From NCBI GenBank assembly GCA_003129525.1, contig CP029329.1:186001-250000 (forward strand): a stretch of DNA of 64,000 nucleotides, written 5' to 3'. The position numbers and the translations under genes are program-made. Under the pieces are notes generated by a model. The model was given only the letters and a program-made list of their open reading frames with translations. It was not told the DNA's origin and made no database searches. Position 1 is the stretch's first letter, and each line of letters begins with the position of its first letter. Below are positions 42,721 through 52,436 of the stretch, piece by piece. Origin of the DNA: Clostridium beijerinckii (GTDB lineage: Bacteria; Bacillota; Clostridia; Clostridiales; Clostridiaceae).

Positions 42721-45018
42721 TTAATGACGCACTATTCCACTCTGCCTTAACTTTTCCACAAATATAACTATCAGCTTACTCAATACACCCTTTAATAATA
42801 AGCCCGTAATTAATGAAATAAACATGTATATACTTAATATTACTATATCCTTAATTAATATTGAATATATTATTCCTGCCATAACTTGCCTCATTCCATT
42901 TATAGCATATGTAAATGGTAAAAATGGAAATAACTTTTGAAATAATATGGGTGTGACTTCAATAGGAAAATTTCCACTTGCACCAGCCATTTGTAGTACT
43001 AGTATAACTATAATAATTGCCTTTCCCACATCATGTAATATGCTAGCTGCAGTATAAATAATAGTAACAAATACAATACTAACAAATATACTAAACCCAA
43101 TATACATTATTGGGTGAATTGCATAACTTTTTAATATAAATAAAGCTCCTATACTTGCAACTATTGCTTGACATATTCCAAGTGAAATAAATAACAGTAA
43201 TTTTCCTAGATACATTTCATAAGGTCTAATATTGGTTCCATCTTCAAATTTTGGTGCTTCTAATGATAATAAAGCAGATGCTAATAAGCCTCCAACCCAT
43301 AAACAAAGTACTGTATAAAATGGTGTAGCTGCTGATCCATAATTAGGCCATGAAAATAATCTATTATCTTCTATTTCAACTGGACTTGATATGAAATTAC
43401 TTTGATTTTCCCAGCTATTTGTTATTATATCTAGCAATTCATCAATTTTATCTTCCTCATCCATATCTCTAAGCTTATCTGCTAGTTCATGAATTTTCTC
43501 TTTAGCCTCTGGCACTTTTGCTTTTAATTTATTTAATTCATCATTCGATAAACTTGTGCTATCCTGAGAAACACTTAAAATCTGTTCAATTTCTGGTAAT
43601 GTATCCCTCCCTTCTTTAACTAAAGTTAATCCATTCTCTAAAATTTCTCCAATTGAATCAAATGCATTTTCAATAGCTGGTACAATCTCCGAATCATAAC
43701 TATCTGTAGTATCTGCAACTAAAGTATGGACATCATCTATTACTTTTATTGTATCCTTAAGTGTTTGAGTATCTAATCCTTCACCATTATCTAATTTTGT
43801 AATTTCTTCATCAGATCTATCAATTAATATTCCAAGTTTTTCATCAATAACATCTAATTTATCAATTGTATTGGAAATTATTTTACTTGTATCCTTCAAA
43901 TTGCCTTGCATACTTTTCAATGCTTTCACTTGATTATCAATCTGTGATTGTATTGATTTCACAGCCTCTGGAGTTTGAGCATTTTCACCAATTGAAGGCA
44001 TTTGAATTTCCATATTACTTACATTATTTATAAACTTTTTTAAACTTTTAAGTTTAGACTTGCTCATGATAACTGTTTCTTGTGTTGCTTTAGCAGAATC
44101 ATATACTGCTCCCAAAGTTTTTCTAGCAACATCCGGCAATATGTTTTCATCAAGATTTTTAAGTTCTATACTTGAAGTATCAAGTATGTTTTCCGACATA
44201 ACTAAATCTTCTTTTAATAATGGAGATATATCAGATAAATCACTTTGTGTCTTATCTAAAACCGATTGGCTATTATCTAAAAAATCATTAGTTGAATCTA
44301 GAGTATCAGATACTGTAGGAATCATGTCATTAGTCTTGTCCAATACTGCTGAAAGGTCTTCTGTTCCTTCAATAGCTCCATCTAATAACGTTTCGAGTTC
44401 TGACATATTCTCGTCTAGTTCATAGATATTATCAACTATTTTTCTGATTTTCTCTCTATTTTCTTGTATGTCTACTCCTTTTTCATTAAAAACTCTAAAT
44501 AATACACCCGAAATAGTTTTTATTATATTATCATCTATTTGATTTTTAATGTTTTTTATTCCTGAATCTGTCATTTTAGGAGCTATTGCATTTTTCTTTT
44601 CATTTACGGTATATATTAACTTTGGTTTTACAACATTCTTAGAAACAAACGATGTAGCATTTTTAGAAAAATCCTCTGGTATTTCTATTGTTGCATAATA
44701 TTTTTCTAATAATAAATCTTGCTTCGCGATTTCTTTATCATTTAGAAAAACCCATCCTAATTTATCATTATCCTTAAGATTTTCAACTAATTCGTTACCT
44801 AAATTTATATCCTGTTCTTTAAAAACTGTCCCTTTATCCTCATTTATAACAACAATTTTTATTCCACTAGTATTCGCATACGGATCCCATGAGGCATCTA
44901 TATTTATTAGTGAATATAACGACGGAATAATTATAAGGACTATAATCATAAGTATTGCTACCCAATTAGTACATATTTTAATCATATCTCTTTTATAAAT
45001 TCTAAATGCATTCTTCAT
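42721..45018 (-). CDS. YhgE/Pip-type membrane protein (second of tandem pair)
   Basis: The 765-aa protein has one N-terminal membrane helix (WVAILMIIVLIIIPSLYSLI), a YhgE/Pip N-domain with SWDPYANTSGIKIVVINEDKGT and VNEKKNAIAPKMTDSG, and a long coiled-coil region (~190-520). About six C-terminal helices with ABC-2-like organisation follow (~575-750; GNFPIEVTPILFQKLFPFLPFTYAI-like region). The family includes phage infection proteins and is related to EsaA/YueB of type VII secretion. No WXG100 or EssC genes are nearby. The function is unknown; export or surface phage-receptor roles are possible. Confidence 0.88.
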   Translation of the reverse strand: MKNAFRIYKRDMIKICTNWVAILMIIVLIIIPSLYSLINIDASWDPYANTSGIKIVVINEDKGTVFKEQDINLGNELVENLKDNDKLGWVFLNDKEIAKQDLLLEKYYATIEIPEDFSKNATSFVSKNVVKPKLIYTVNEKKNAIAPKMTDSGIKNIKNQIDDNIIKTISGVLFRVFNEKGVDIQENREKIRKIVDNIYELDENMSELETLLDGAIEGTEDLSAVLDKTNDMIPTVSDTLDSTNDFLDNSQSVLDKTQSDLSDISPLLKEDLVMSENILDTSSIELKNLDENILPDVARKTLGAVYDSAKATQETVIMSKSKLKSLKKFINNVSNMEIQMPSIGENAQTPEAVKSIQSQIDNQVKALKSMQGNLKDTSKIISNTIDKLDVIDEKLGILIDRSDEEITKLDNGEGLDTQTLKDTIKVIDDVHTLVADTTDSYDSEIVPAIENAFDSIGEILENGLTLVKEGRDTLPEIEQILSVSQDSTSLSNDELNKLKAKVPEAKEKIHELADKLRDMDEEDKIDELLDIITNSWENQSNFISSPVEIEDNRLFSWPNYGSAATPFYTVLCLWVGGLLASALLSLEAPKFEDGTNIRPYEMYLGKLLLFISLGICQAIVASIGALFILKSYAIHPIMYIGFSIFVSIVFVTIIYTAASILHDVGKAIIIVILVLQMAGASGNFPIEVTPILFQKLFPFLPFTYAINGMRQVMAGIIYSILIKDIVILSIYMFISLITGLLLKGVLSKLIVIFVEKLRQSGIVRH

Positions 45019-45046
45019 AATTTAATCCCTCTAATATTACTATTTA

Positions 45047-45094
45047 ATTATCAATGGTCAATATTTGAAAAGTGAGTATTGAACATTGACAATT
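45047..45094. repeat. Short palindrome, family D
   Basis: AATTATCAATGGTCAATA / TATTGAACATTGACAATT inverted repeat between the two YhgE-type genes. Confidence 0.75.
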
Positions 45095-45164
45095 AGTACT
45101 TTAAAATCACCAATTTAATTTAACGTATCAATATAACTTTGGAGTTTCCATCTATGTTATTGTA

Positions 45165-47459
45165 TTAACTGCCCATGATTGAACTCTCTTTCAATTTTTC
45201 AATATACTTTCTTCTTTTTTTATTTGTAACTTTTTTAAACAAAATCCCTATAATAATTGATATTATCATAAATGCACATAAGACAATACTATCTCTTATT
45301 AATATTGAATATATTATTCCCGCCATTATTTGTCTCATTCCACTTATAGCATAAGTAAATGGCAGTAACGGAAATATCCTTTGGATAATTGATGGATTAA
45401 CTTCTATAGGAAAATTGCCACTAGTTCCAGCCACTTGTATTACTAGTAATACTACTCCCATTATTATTCCTCCATATCCCCAGACACTTACAGCTGTATA
45501 AATTATGATTATGAACACAACGCTGACAAATATAGAATACAATACAAACATTATTGGGTGAACTGCATAAGTGTGCAATATAAATAAAGCACCTATACTA
45601 GCTACGATTGCTTGTCCTATTCCTATACATAAAAACAATAGCATTTTACCAAAATATATTTCATTGTGTGTTGGTTTTAACTCTTCTTCCAGTGGTTGTG
45701 TTTCTGTTTCAAGTATGATTGAAAGCATATATCCTCCAATCCAAAGACAGAGAACTGTATAAAATGGTGTAACTGTTGAACCATAATTAGGCCATGAAAA
45801 TAATCTATTATCTTCTATCTCAACTGGACTAGATAAAAAATCACTTTGATCTTGCCAGTCATTAGTTATCATTTCTAATAATTCATCAATGTCCTCTTTA
45901 TTATCTACTTTTTTAAGTCTTGCTGCTAATTCATGAACGTTATCTTTGATATTAGGGAATTTTTCTTTTAATTTATTTAATTCCTCATTAGATAAATCTG
46001 CTGTAGTTGCAAAAGTGTCTAATAACTCTTTAATATCCGGCAAAATATTTTTCCCTTGAGCGGTCATGCTTAATACATGATCTGAAATTTCTCGAATTGA
46101 ATCAAAGCTACTATTAATTGCGGGCATAATCTCTGAATCATAACTATCTACAATATTTGAAACTAAAGTATGAGCATCATCTAATACCTTTCTAGTATCT
46201 GTAAGATTTTGCGTATTTAATTTCTCACCGTTATCTAATTTTGTAATTTCTTCATCAATTCTATTAATTAACATATTAAGTCTCTCATCAATAATATCTA
46301 ATCGGTCTATTACATTAGAAATTGTTTTACTTTCTTCTTTTAAAGCATCTTGTGCATTTTCTAATGCATTTGCTTGCTTATCTAAACTTTGTTGTACTTT
46401 TGCTATTTGTTCTGAATTTTGAAGTGATTCGTCAATTGAAGGTTTAGGAATTTCTATATCACTAAATTTATTAATTAATTTCTTTATACTCTTAAGTTTT
46501 GATTTCGCATCATCAACACTTGTTTGGGTTGCTTTAGCTGAATCAACTGCTGTTAATAATGTCTTTTTAGCTACTTCTGGTAATATATTCTCATCAAGAT
46601 TTTCAAGTATTACACTTGAATTATCAATTAAGTTTTCTGACTTAATTAATTCCTCTTTGATTCTTGGAATATCATAGTCTAAATTACCTTGAGTTTCATC
46701 TAAATAATCTTGAGTCTTATTTAGAAATTCATTTGTTGCATCAAGGGTATCCGATGCTATCGGTATAATCTCATTCCCCTTCTCTAATAGCTCAGAAATG
46801 TTTATTGTTCCATCAATAGCTTCATCTAATAACACTTCAAGTTCTGGCATATTTTCATCTAATTTATAGACTGAATCTAGTATATTTCTAAGCTGTGGTC
46901 TATTTTCTTCTATATCTACTCCCATTTCATCACATGTTCTAAGTAATATTCCTGAAATAGTTTTTACTATATTATCGTTTAATTGACTTTTAACAGTTTT
47001 TACACCTGCATCTGTCATTTTAGGGGCTATTGCATTTATCTTTTCATTTACTGTATATATTAACTTAGGCTTCACAATATCCTTTTTAGTTATTGTCGCG
47101 ACATTTTCCGAAAAGTCTTCTGGTATTTCAATTGTTGCATAATATTTTTCTAATAACAGACCTTCTTTAGCAGTCTCCTTATCAACAAAAATCCATCCTA
47201 ATTTATCATTATCGTCCAGTTTATCAACTAATTCATTTCCTAGATTTATATCTTTTTCATTAAATACGGTGCCTTTATCTTCATTGATAACTGCTACCTT
47301 TATTCCACCAGTGTTTGAATATGGATCCCATGATGCTTCAATATTTATTAAAGAATATAGAGATGGTATAATCATTAAAGCTATTACTACAATTACTGCT
47401 GCCCAATTAGTAAATATATTCTTTATATCTCTTTTAAAAATCTTTATTATATTCTTCAT
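45165..47459 (-). CDS. YhgE/Pip-type membrane protein (first of tandem pair)
   Basis: The 764-aa protein is a close paralogue of its neighbour. It has the same N-terminal helix, SWDPYSNTGGIKVAVINEDK, VNEKINAIAPKMTDAG, an acidic coiled-coil middle (~190-520), the strictly shared SSPVEIEDNRLFSWPNYGS segment before the membrane domain, and six C-terminal helices (WIGGYMLSIIL onwards). Tandem duplication is clear; the pair may form a heteromer. The start has AGAGGTAATGAAAT before ATG. Confidence 0.88.
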   Translation of the reverse strand: MKNIIKIFKRDIKNIFTNWAAVIVVIALMIIPSLYSLINIEASWDPYSNTGGIKVAVINEDKGTVFNEKDINLGNELVDKLDDNDKLGWIFVDKETAKEGLLLEKYYATIEIPEDFSENVATITKKDIVKPKLIYTVNEKINAIAPKMTDAGVKTVKSQLNDNIVKTISGILLRTCDEMGVDIEENRPQLRNILDSVYKLDENMPELEVLLDEAIDGTINISELLEKGNEIIPIASDTLDATNEFLNKTQDYLDETQGNLDYDIPRIKEELIKSENLIDNSSVILENLDENILPEVAKKTLLTAVDSAKATQTSVDDAKSKLKSIKKLINKFSDIEIPKPSIDESLQNSEQIAKVQQSLDKQANALENAQDALKEESKTISNVIDRLDIIDERLNMLINRIDEEITKLDNGEKLNTQNLTDTRKVLDDAHTLVSNIVDSYDSEIMPAINSSFDSIREISDHVLSMTAQGKNILPDIKELLDTFATTADLSNEELNKLKEKFPNIKDNVHELAARLKKVDNKEDIDELLEMITNDWQDQSDFLSSPVEIEDNRLFSWPNYGSTVTPFYTVLCLWIGGYMLSIILETETQPLEEELKPTHNEIYFGKMLLFLCIGIGQAIVASIGALFILHTYAVHPIMFVLYSIFVSVVFIIIIYTAVSVWGYGGIIMGVVLLVIQVAGTSGNFPIEVNPSIIQRIFPLLPFTYAISGMRQIMAGIIYSILIRDSIVLCAFMIISIIIGILFKKVTNKKRRKYIEKLKESSIMGS

Positions 47460-47500
47460 ATTTCATTACCTCTATTAGAAAATTATTTTCACCCTTTATA

Positions 47501-47597
47501 GGTACATTGTGACCATTATAGTCATGTGGTACTCTGTGGGTGTAAGTTCAACTAAGTTCAGCTGAAGATAACGCTCCATCTGAAAAATTTCACTTTA
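47501..47597 (-). repeat. Structured dispersed element, copy 5 (5' half only)
   Basis: On the minus strand: AAAGTGAAATTTTTCAGATG, then TTAGTTGAACTTACACCCAC and GGTCACAATGTACC. The 3' hairpin is missing. It lies upstream of the first YhgE-type gene. A small AAATGACT/AGTCATTT hairpin follows at 47616-47643. Confidence 0.7.
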
Positions 47598-47735
47598 TTT
47601 ATAGATTATATCATATAAAAATGACTATAAGTCATTTTTTTGTATTGAATATTAATATAAATTTTATACTTTATATTAATATAATGGTAATTAAAATTCA
47701 TCCATAAATTTTAATTATCATTATATCTTATACAC

Positions 47736-47795
47736 AAAAAGACTATCACACATTTTATCTATCCAAATTAGATAAAATATATGATAGTCTTTTTT
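47736..47795. terminator. Bidirectional terminator
   Basis: AAAAAGACTATCA.ACATTTTATCT pairs with AGATAAAATATATGATAGTC followed by T6. It lies between repeat copies 5 and 6. Confidence 0.8.
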
Positions 47796-47830
47796 CTACT
47801 AATCAGTTATATACCTTGATTAACGAACAT

Positions 47831-47977
47831 CAAGTGAAACTTGATTCAGGTGGGGTTAATCCCCATATGAATCTTAGTTGAACTTATAACCTCAAGGGTC
47901 ACAATGTCCAGGAGCGTGCAGCCGTTATCTCCCACGTGAAGAAGTGGGAGTGTTACGGATGCTAGTTATCGGATAAA
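47831..47977 (+). repeat. Structured dispersed element, copy 6 (compact form)
   Basis: The cleanest short copy: CAAGTGAAACTTGATTCAGG, a GTGGGGTTAATCCCCAT hairpin, TTAGTTGAACTTATAACCTC, AAGGGTCACAATGTCCAGGA, GCGTGCAGCCGTTATC, CTCCCAC-gtgaagaa-GTGGGAG apex, TGTTACGGATGCTAGTTATC, GGATAAA. It ends one base from the CCA end of tRNA-Leu. Confidence 0.9.
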
Positions 47978-47978
47978 A

Positions 47979-48063
47979 TGGTGCAGGTAACGGGACTTGA
48001 ACCCGTACGCTATAAAACACACGCACCTCAAGCGTGCCTGTCTGCCAATTCCAGCATACCTGC
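47979..48063 (-). tRNA. tRNA-Leu (anticodon GAG)
   Basis: The minus strand starts GCAGGTATGCTGGAATTGGC and folds as a class II tRNA: acceptor GCAGGTA pairing with TACCTGC, anticodon stem CACGC/GCGTG with loop TTGAGGT (anticodon GAG), a long variable arm, T arm CGGGTTCAAGTCCCG, and encoded CCA. It reads CUU/CUC leucine codons. Confidence 0.95.
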
Positions 48064-48195
48064 AAAATATAAATTACTATTTAATGATAATTCATTTTTA
48101 CTAAAAATTCAAGTAAGTTTTATAAACTATTTAAGATATATAAAAAAAATAACAAGTTAGAAATTCAATATTTACTTGCTATTTTTTGAATATAT

Positions 48196-48831
48196 TTAGC
48201 TTAAAAAATGTACATTTAAAAGACTTTTTGTTATTTCCACTATTTTATCTATGTCAAAATAACTTTCTTTCCCATTATAAAGATATTCATACACATGATA
48301 ATAAGTATCTACTTTATCAACATATTTCTTTGTTTCTCCAAAAGGTATATAATCTATGCTTTTTCCATCTGAAGAATATTTTTCATTTTCAAGCCACGTA
48401 TTTACGTTAGTTGGACCTGCATTATAAGCAGCAATTGTTAAATCTAAATCACCATCAAAGGTATCATTTAACCTTCTCAGATACCAGCATCCCATTCTAA
48501 TATTGTATTCTTCGTTATATAAATCATCTTTAGAAAATGTATTAAATCCCATTTCCTTAGCTGCCCATGCTCCTGTTTCAACAGTTATTTGCATAAGCCC
48601 TACTGCATTTTTGTGGGACTGTGCATTATCATCAAATTTACTTTCAGTCTTTATTACTGCTAATACAAATAATGGATCTAAATTGTATTGGCTACTATAC
48701 TTATCTACATATTCTTTATACTTATAAGGAAAAAAATTCTCTTTTATAACATATTTAGAACCTACTCCAATTGCGATTATAACTGCTATTAAGACTATTA
48801 GTGTACAAAAGATTTTTCTTATAAATTTCAT
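48196..48831 (-). CDS. Lytic transglycosylase (SLT domain)
   Basis: The 211-aa protein has an N-terminal signal anchor (IFCTLIVLIAVIIAIGVG) and an SLT domain with VIKTESKFD (catalytic Glu ~63), AVGLMQIT and LTIAAYNAGPTNVNTWL. It cleaves peptidoglycan outside the membrane. The ATG at 48831 follows TTAAGGAGAAAGTA; the in-frame extension upstream lies in repeat sequence and lacks a ribosome site. Confidence 0.94.
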   Translation of the reverse strand: MKFIRKIFCTLIVLIAVIIAIGVGSKYVIKENFFPYKYKEYVDKYSSQYNLDPLFVLAVIKTESKFDDNAQSHKNAVGLMQITVETGAWAAKEMGFNTFSKDDLYNEEYNIRMGCWYLRRLNDTFDGDLDLTIAAYNAGPTNVNTWLENEKYSSDGKSIDYIPFGETKKYVDKVDTYYHVYEYLYNGKESYFDIDKIVEITKSLLNVHFLS

Positions 48832-48844
48832 TACTTTCTCCTTA

Positions 48845-49010
48845 ACTTGGGCACATGAAAAAAAATAACAGATCAAAGATGTGCCGTATATTTTGCATCA
48901 GACAAGGAAGTAAGTTTTGCTAATAGTTAACTATTAGCAAAACTTACTGACGCAGTATGATGCAAAATAAACAAACATACTGGTCTATTATTTTTTAAAT
49001 TGTGCTTTAG
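48845..49010. repeat. Palindromic element, family C
   Basis: Ends GGGCACATGAAAAAAAATAA and TTATTTTTTAAATTGTGC pair, with a strong inner GTTTTGCTAATAGTTAAC / TTAGCAAAAC stem. Its right end supplies the TAA stop of coaE (TGC-TAA-AGCACA). Confidence 0.8.
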
Positions 49011-49606
49011 CATATTAATTTCATAAAATCAATTAAATCGTAAACTTGCTTTTGCGTGTCAATTAAATCAGTATTATTATCAATGATAATATTGGCATAC
49101 TCCTTCTTTTCTTCCATAGACATTTGAGAATTTATTCTGCTAACTGCTTCAATCTTAGTTAATTTATCTCTGTTCATAACCCTTTGGATTTGAACCGAAT
49201 TGTCAGCATATACAAGTATCACATAATCCATTTCAACATTTAAATTATTTTCAATCAAAGTTGGAGCATCTATTATTATTATTTTTTCACCTTTTATTTC
49301 ATATGCTTTTATATTGTCTTCTATGCTTTGTTTAATATAAGGCATAATAATACTTTCATATTTTATTCTTTGTTTAGGAAATCTAAAGATATGATTTCCA
49401 AATTCTTTTCTTCTAAATTCCCCCCTCCAATCAAAGAAACCTGATCCAAATTGTACCCGAACCATTTCTAATATTTGAGGGTTTTTTTCCATTACTTCTT
49501 TAGCTATAATATCCGCATCAATAACTTTGAATTTTTCTCTTCTTAAAATATCGGATACAGTACTTTTTCCAGTACCAATTCCCCCTGTTAAACCAACCTT
49601 AATCAT
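49007..49606 (-). CDS. coaE: Dephospho-CoA kinase
   Basis: The 199-aa enzyme catalyses the last step of CoA synthesis. It starts MIKVGLTGGIGTGKSTVS (P-loop), then DADIIAKEVM and IIIIDAPTLIEN. The ATG at 49606 is the family start, though its best ribosome site (AAAGGTGG) is 12 nt away. A GTG at 49642 falls in repeat DNA. It is followed on the minus strand by a palindromic element that forms its stop codon. Confidence 0.94.
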   Translation of the reverse strand: MIKVGLTGGIGTGKSTVSDILRREKFKVIDADIIAKEVMEKNPQILEMVRVQFGSGFFDWRGEFRRKEFGNHIFRFPKQRIKYESIIMPYIKQSIEDNIKAYEIKGEKIIIIDAPTLIENNLNVEMDYVILVYADNSVQIQRVMNRDKLTKIEAVSRINSQMSMEEKKEYANIIIDNNTDLIDTQKQVYDLIDFMKLIC

Positions 49607-49618
49607 TTTATATATAAA

Positions 49619-49787
49619 CCACCTTTTCAATGCACAATGCACAGCTCACGATATACAATTAAGGATGAAACTCAAAGAGAAAGTTCCACTAACCAAATAT
49701 AAAATTGGGATAATCACCTTCCCAAAAAGTATTTCTAAAAATATTTTTAGATTCTATAAGAATTTGTTCCTTAATTGTGCATTGCTA
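49619..49787. repeat. Palindromic intergenic element, family D (long form)
   Basis: Ends CAATGCACAATGCACAGCTC and CCTTAATTGTGCATTG pair. The core CCAAATATAAAATTGGG and AGAGAAAGTTCCACTAAC match the 28.7 kb copy in inverted orientation. Confidence 0.8.
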
Positions 49788-49794
49788 TAATTCA

Positions 49795-52398
49795 TTATTT
49801 TGCTTCATACCAAGTATGTCCTGTATTTATATCTACATCAAGTGCTACTTTTAATTTAATAGCATTTTCCATTTCACGTATAACTAATTTTTTTACTTCT
49901 TCAAGTTCTTCCTTTTTAACATTCAATATAAGTTCATCATGAACTTGTAGAATTAATTCGCTTTTTAGCTTCTTTTCATTTAATTTATTGTAAACATTAA
50001 CCATAGCAAGTTTTATTATATCAGCTGCACTCCCTTGAATTGGAGCATTCATAGCTAATCTATCTCCTAAAGCCTTTACTATTTTATTGGAAGATTTTAT
50101 TTCTGGTATGAATCTTTTTCGATTTAAAATAGTTAGTACATATCCTGTATCCTGTGCATCATAAACTATATTTTCTAAGTATTTTTTTATCTTAGGATAT
50201 CTTTCAAAATAAATAGCCATATATTCTTCTGCTTCTTTTTTTGTAATCTTTAAATCCTTAGCTAAACTAAATGCACCTATACCATATACTATTCCAAAGT
50301 TTACAGCTTTTGCTCTACTTCTCATGAGAGAAGTCACTTCATCTAATGGCACTTTAAAAACTTCTGAAGCTGTTTTGGTATGAATATCACTATGTTGTTT
50401 AAACGCCTCTATCATATTTTCATCATCTGCAATATGAGCTAAAACTCTTAATTCTATTTGAGAATAATCACAAGAAACAAGTATATCATTTTCCTCCATT
50501 GGAATAAATACTTTTCTTATTTCTCTACCTAGTTCATGCCTTATAGGAATATTTTGTAAATTAGGTTCTGTACTTGACAATCTTCCTGTTGTAGTAACAG
50601 TTTGATTGAAATTTGAATGAATACGTCCATCCTCATCAATTACATTTTTTAACCCTTCTATATATGTAGAATTAATCTTTGTAACTTGTCTATAATACAT
50701 TATTTTTGGAATTATCTCATGCTTATCCATTAATTTTTCTAAAACTTCCTGATTAGTTGAATATCCTGTTTTAGTCTTCTTCATTGCTGGCAAATCTAAT
50801 TTTTCAAATAATATCTTACCTAATTGTTTAGGTGAGCTTATATTAAATTCTTCTTCTGCTAACTTAAAGATTATCTCTTGAGTTTCCTCAATTTCTTTTT
50901 TAAATTTTATTTTCAATTCGTCTAACATATCTTCATTTATGTTAAATCCAATGCTCTCCATAGATGAAAGTACATATATTAATGGATGTTCAACTTCATA
51001 ATAAAGTTTATCCATATTTTCTTCATGAAGTTTTTCTTTTAATTTTTCATAAATTGCTGGTAAATAGCTTGAAAGAATTACTTTAAGATTACTTCCTTCT
51101 TCACTTGGATTTTCTCCAACATAATGATTAACAAGCTCTAAAATTTCATATTTATTCTTTGAGGAATCAATTAAATAAGCTGCTATTTCAGTATCAAAAT
51201 CGAATCCTTTAATTTCAATTTTATATTTGTTTAAAAAGGTAATGAAATTTTTCCCATTATGAATTACCTTCTTAATATTTTCATCTTCCATTAGGACTTT
51301 TAAAACTTTTAGAGATTCTTCTCTATTTTTAGAACTTATATCTTTGAAATTTATTATAACACCAGTATTTTCTTCACCTAAAATTAGATATTCAAGTTCT
51401 AATTTAGAATATGTAGATGAATCTGTTAGAATATAATCTATATAAATTCTATCTTTCTTCTTTAAAAATAATTCTTTCATATCTTCAATTGTATCTATAT
51501 TATTAACTTCAACTTTAGATTCTTCTGAAAATGCTTCATCTTTAAACTTGGCTAAAATAGATTTCATTTCAAGTCTCATAAGCATTTTTTTAATTTCTAA
51601 TACATTTTCTTTTTCATTACAATTAATATCATCTAATGTTATCTCAATTGGAACTTCCCTCATAATAGTAGCAAGTTTTTTAGAAAATATTGCTTGTTCT
51701 ACATTGTTCTCTAAATTTTCTTTAAGCTTCTTTCCTGGAATATTATCAATGTTCTTTAACACTTCTTCAATGCAACCATATTCTTTTATAAGTTTAAAAG
51801 CAGTTTTTTCTCCAACACCTGGAACTCCTGGAATGTTATCAGACTTATCTCCCATAAGTCCCTTAACATCTATAAATTGAGTTGGTGTTACTTCAAATTC
51901 ATCTATGAAGGTTTTTCTATCATATATTGCTGTTTCACTAACACCCTTTTTAGTAATTACAATTTTAGTAGTATCAGATGCTAATTGAAGTGCATCTTTA
52001 TCTCCTGTAACTACAAATACTTCAGTTTCATTATTTTCAGCAAATTTAGAAACTGTACCAATTAGGTCATCAGCTTCAAAACCTTCTATTTCAAAAATCT
52101 TTATACCCATAAAATTCAACAATTCTTTAATTATAGGAAATTGTTCTGCAAGTTCTGGTGGCATTTTATTTCTTCCTGCCTTATATTCTGCATATTCCTT
52201 ATGTCTAAAAGTCGGTGCTTTTAAGTCAAAGGTAGCAATTATACTATCTGGATTAATTTCGTCCTTCATCTTAAATAACATATTCATAAAGCCATAAATG
52301 GCATTAGTATTTATTCCATCACTATTGTTCATCGGAGGCAATGCATAAAAAGCCCTATTCATAAGTGAATTTGAGTCTAAAATTAATAATTTTTTCAT
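49795..52398 (-). CDS. polA: DNA polymerase I
   Basis: The 867-aa protein has a 5'-3' exonuclease (~1-290; DSNSLMNRAFYALPP, EGFEADDLIGTV, KGLMGDKSDNIPGVPGVGEKTA), a degenerate 3'-5' exonuclease region (~310-470; YIDYILTDSS where active enzymes have DxE, so no proofreading expected) and a complete polymerase (DYSQIELRVLAHI, RSRAKAVNFGIVYG, QVHDELILNV). It functions in Okazaki-fragment maturation and repair. coaE follows, about 190 nt away across a repeat. Confidence 0.97.
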   Translation of the reverse strand: MKKLLILDSNSLMNRAFYALPPMNNSDGINTNAIYGFMNMLFKMKDEINPDSIIATFDLKAPTFRHKEYAEYKAGRNKMPPELAEQFPIIKELLNFMGIKIFEIEGFEADDLIGTVSKFAENNETEVFVVTGDKDALQLASDTTKIVITKKGVSETAIYDRKTFIDEFEVTPTQFIDVKGLMGDKSDNIPGVPGVGEKTAFKLIKEYGCIEEVLKNIDNIPGKKLKENLENNVEQAIFSKKLATIMREVPIEITLDDINCNEKENVLEIKKMLMRLEMKSILAKFKDEAFSEESKVEVNNIDTIEDMKELFLKKKDRIYIDYILTDSSTYSKLELEYLILGEENTGVIINFKDISSKNREESLKVLKVLMEDENIKKVIHNGKNFITFLNKYKIEIKGFDFDTEIAAYLIDSSKNKYEILELVNHYVGENPSEEGSNLKVILSSYLPAIYEKLKEKLHEENMDKLYYEVEHPLIYVLSSMESIGFNINEDMLDELKIKFKKEIEETQEIIFKLAEEEFNISSPKQLGKILFEKLDLPAMKKTKTGYSTNQEVLEKLMDKHEIIPKIMYYRQVTKINSTYIEGLKNVIDEDGRIHSNFNQTVTTTGRLSSTEPNLQNIPIRHELGREIRKVFIPMEENDILVSCDYSQIELRVLAHIADDENMIEAFKQHSDIHTKTASEVFKVPLDEVTSLMRSRAKAVNFGIVYGIGAFSLAKDLKITKKEAEEYMAIYFERYPKIKKYLENIVYDAQDTGYVLTILNRKRFIPEIKSSNKIVKALGDRLAMNAPIQGSAADIIKLAMVNVYNKLNEKKLKSELILQVHDELILNVKKEELEEVKKLVIREMENAIKLKVALDVDINTGHTWYEAK

Positions 52399-52436
52399 TA
52401 AAACCTCCTAAGTTTATCATAAAAATTATTTGCATC

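Noticed and set aside
42721-47459. Type VII secretion locus
   Set aside because: YhgE/Pip proteins are related to EsaA, but no WXG100, EssC, EssB or LXG gene is nearby.
47978-48160. 60-codon plus-strand frame
   Set aside because: Runs through the antisense of tRNA-Leu; such frames (reading GLEPVRY) are well-known false calls over tRNA genes.
49607-49642. N-terminal extension of coaE to a GTG
   Set aside because: The extension is repeat sequence and precedes the family's conserved start MIKVGLTGG.
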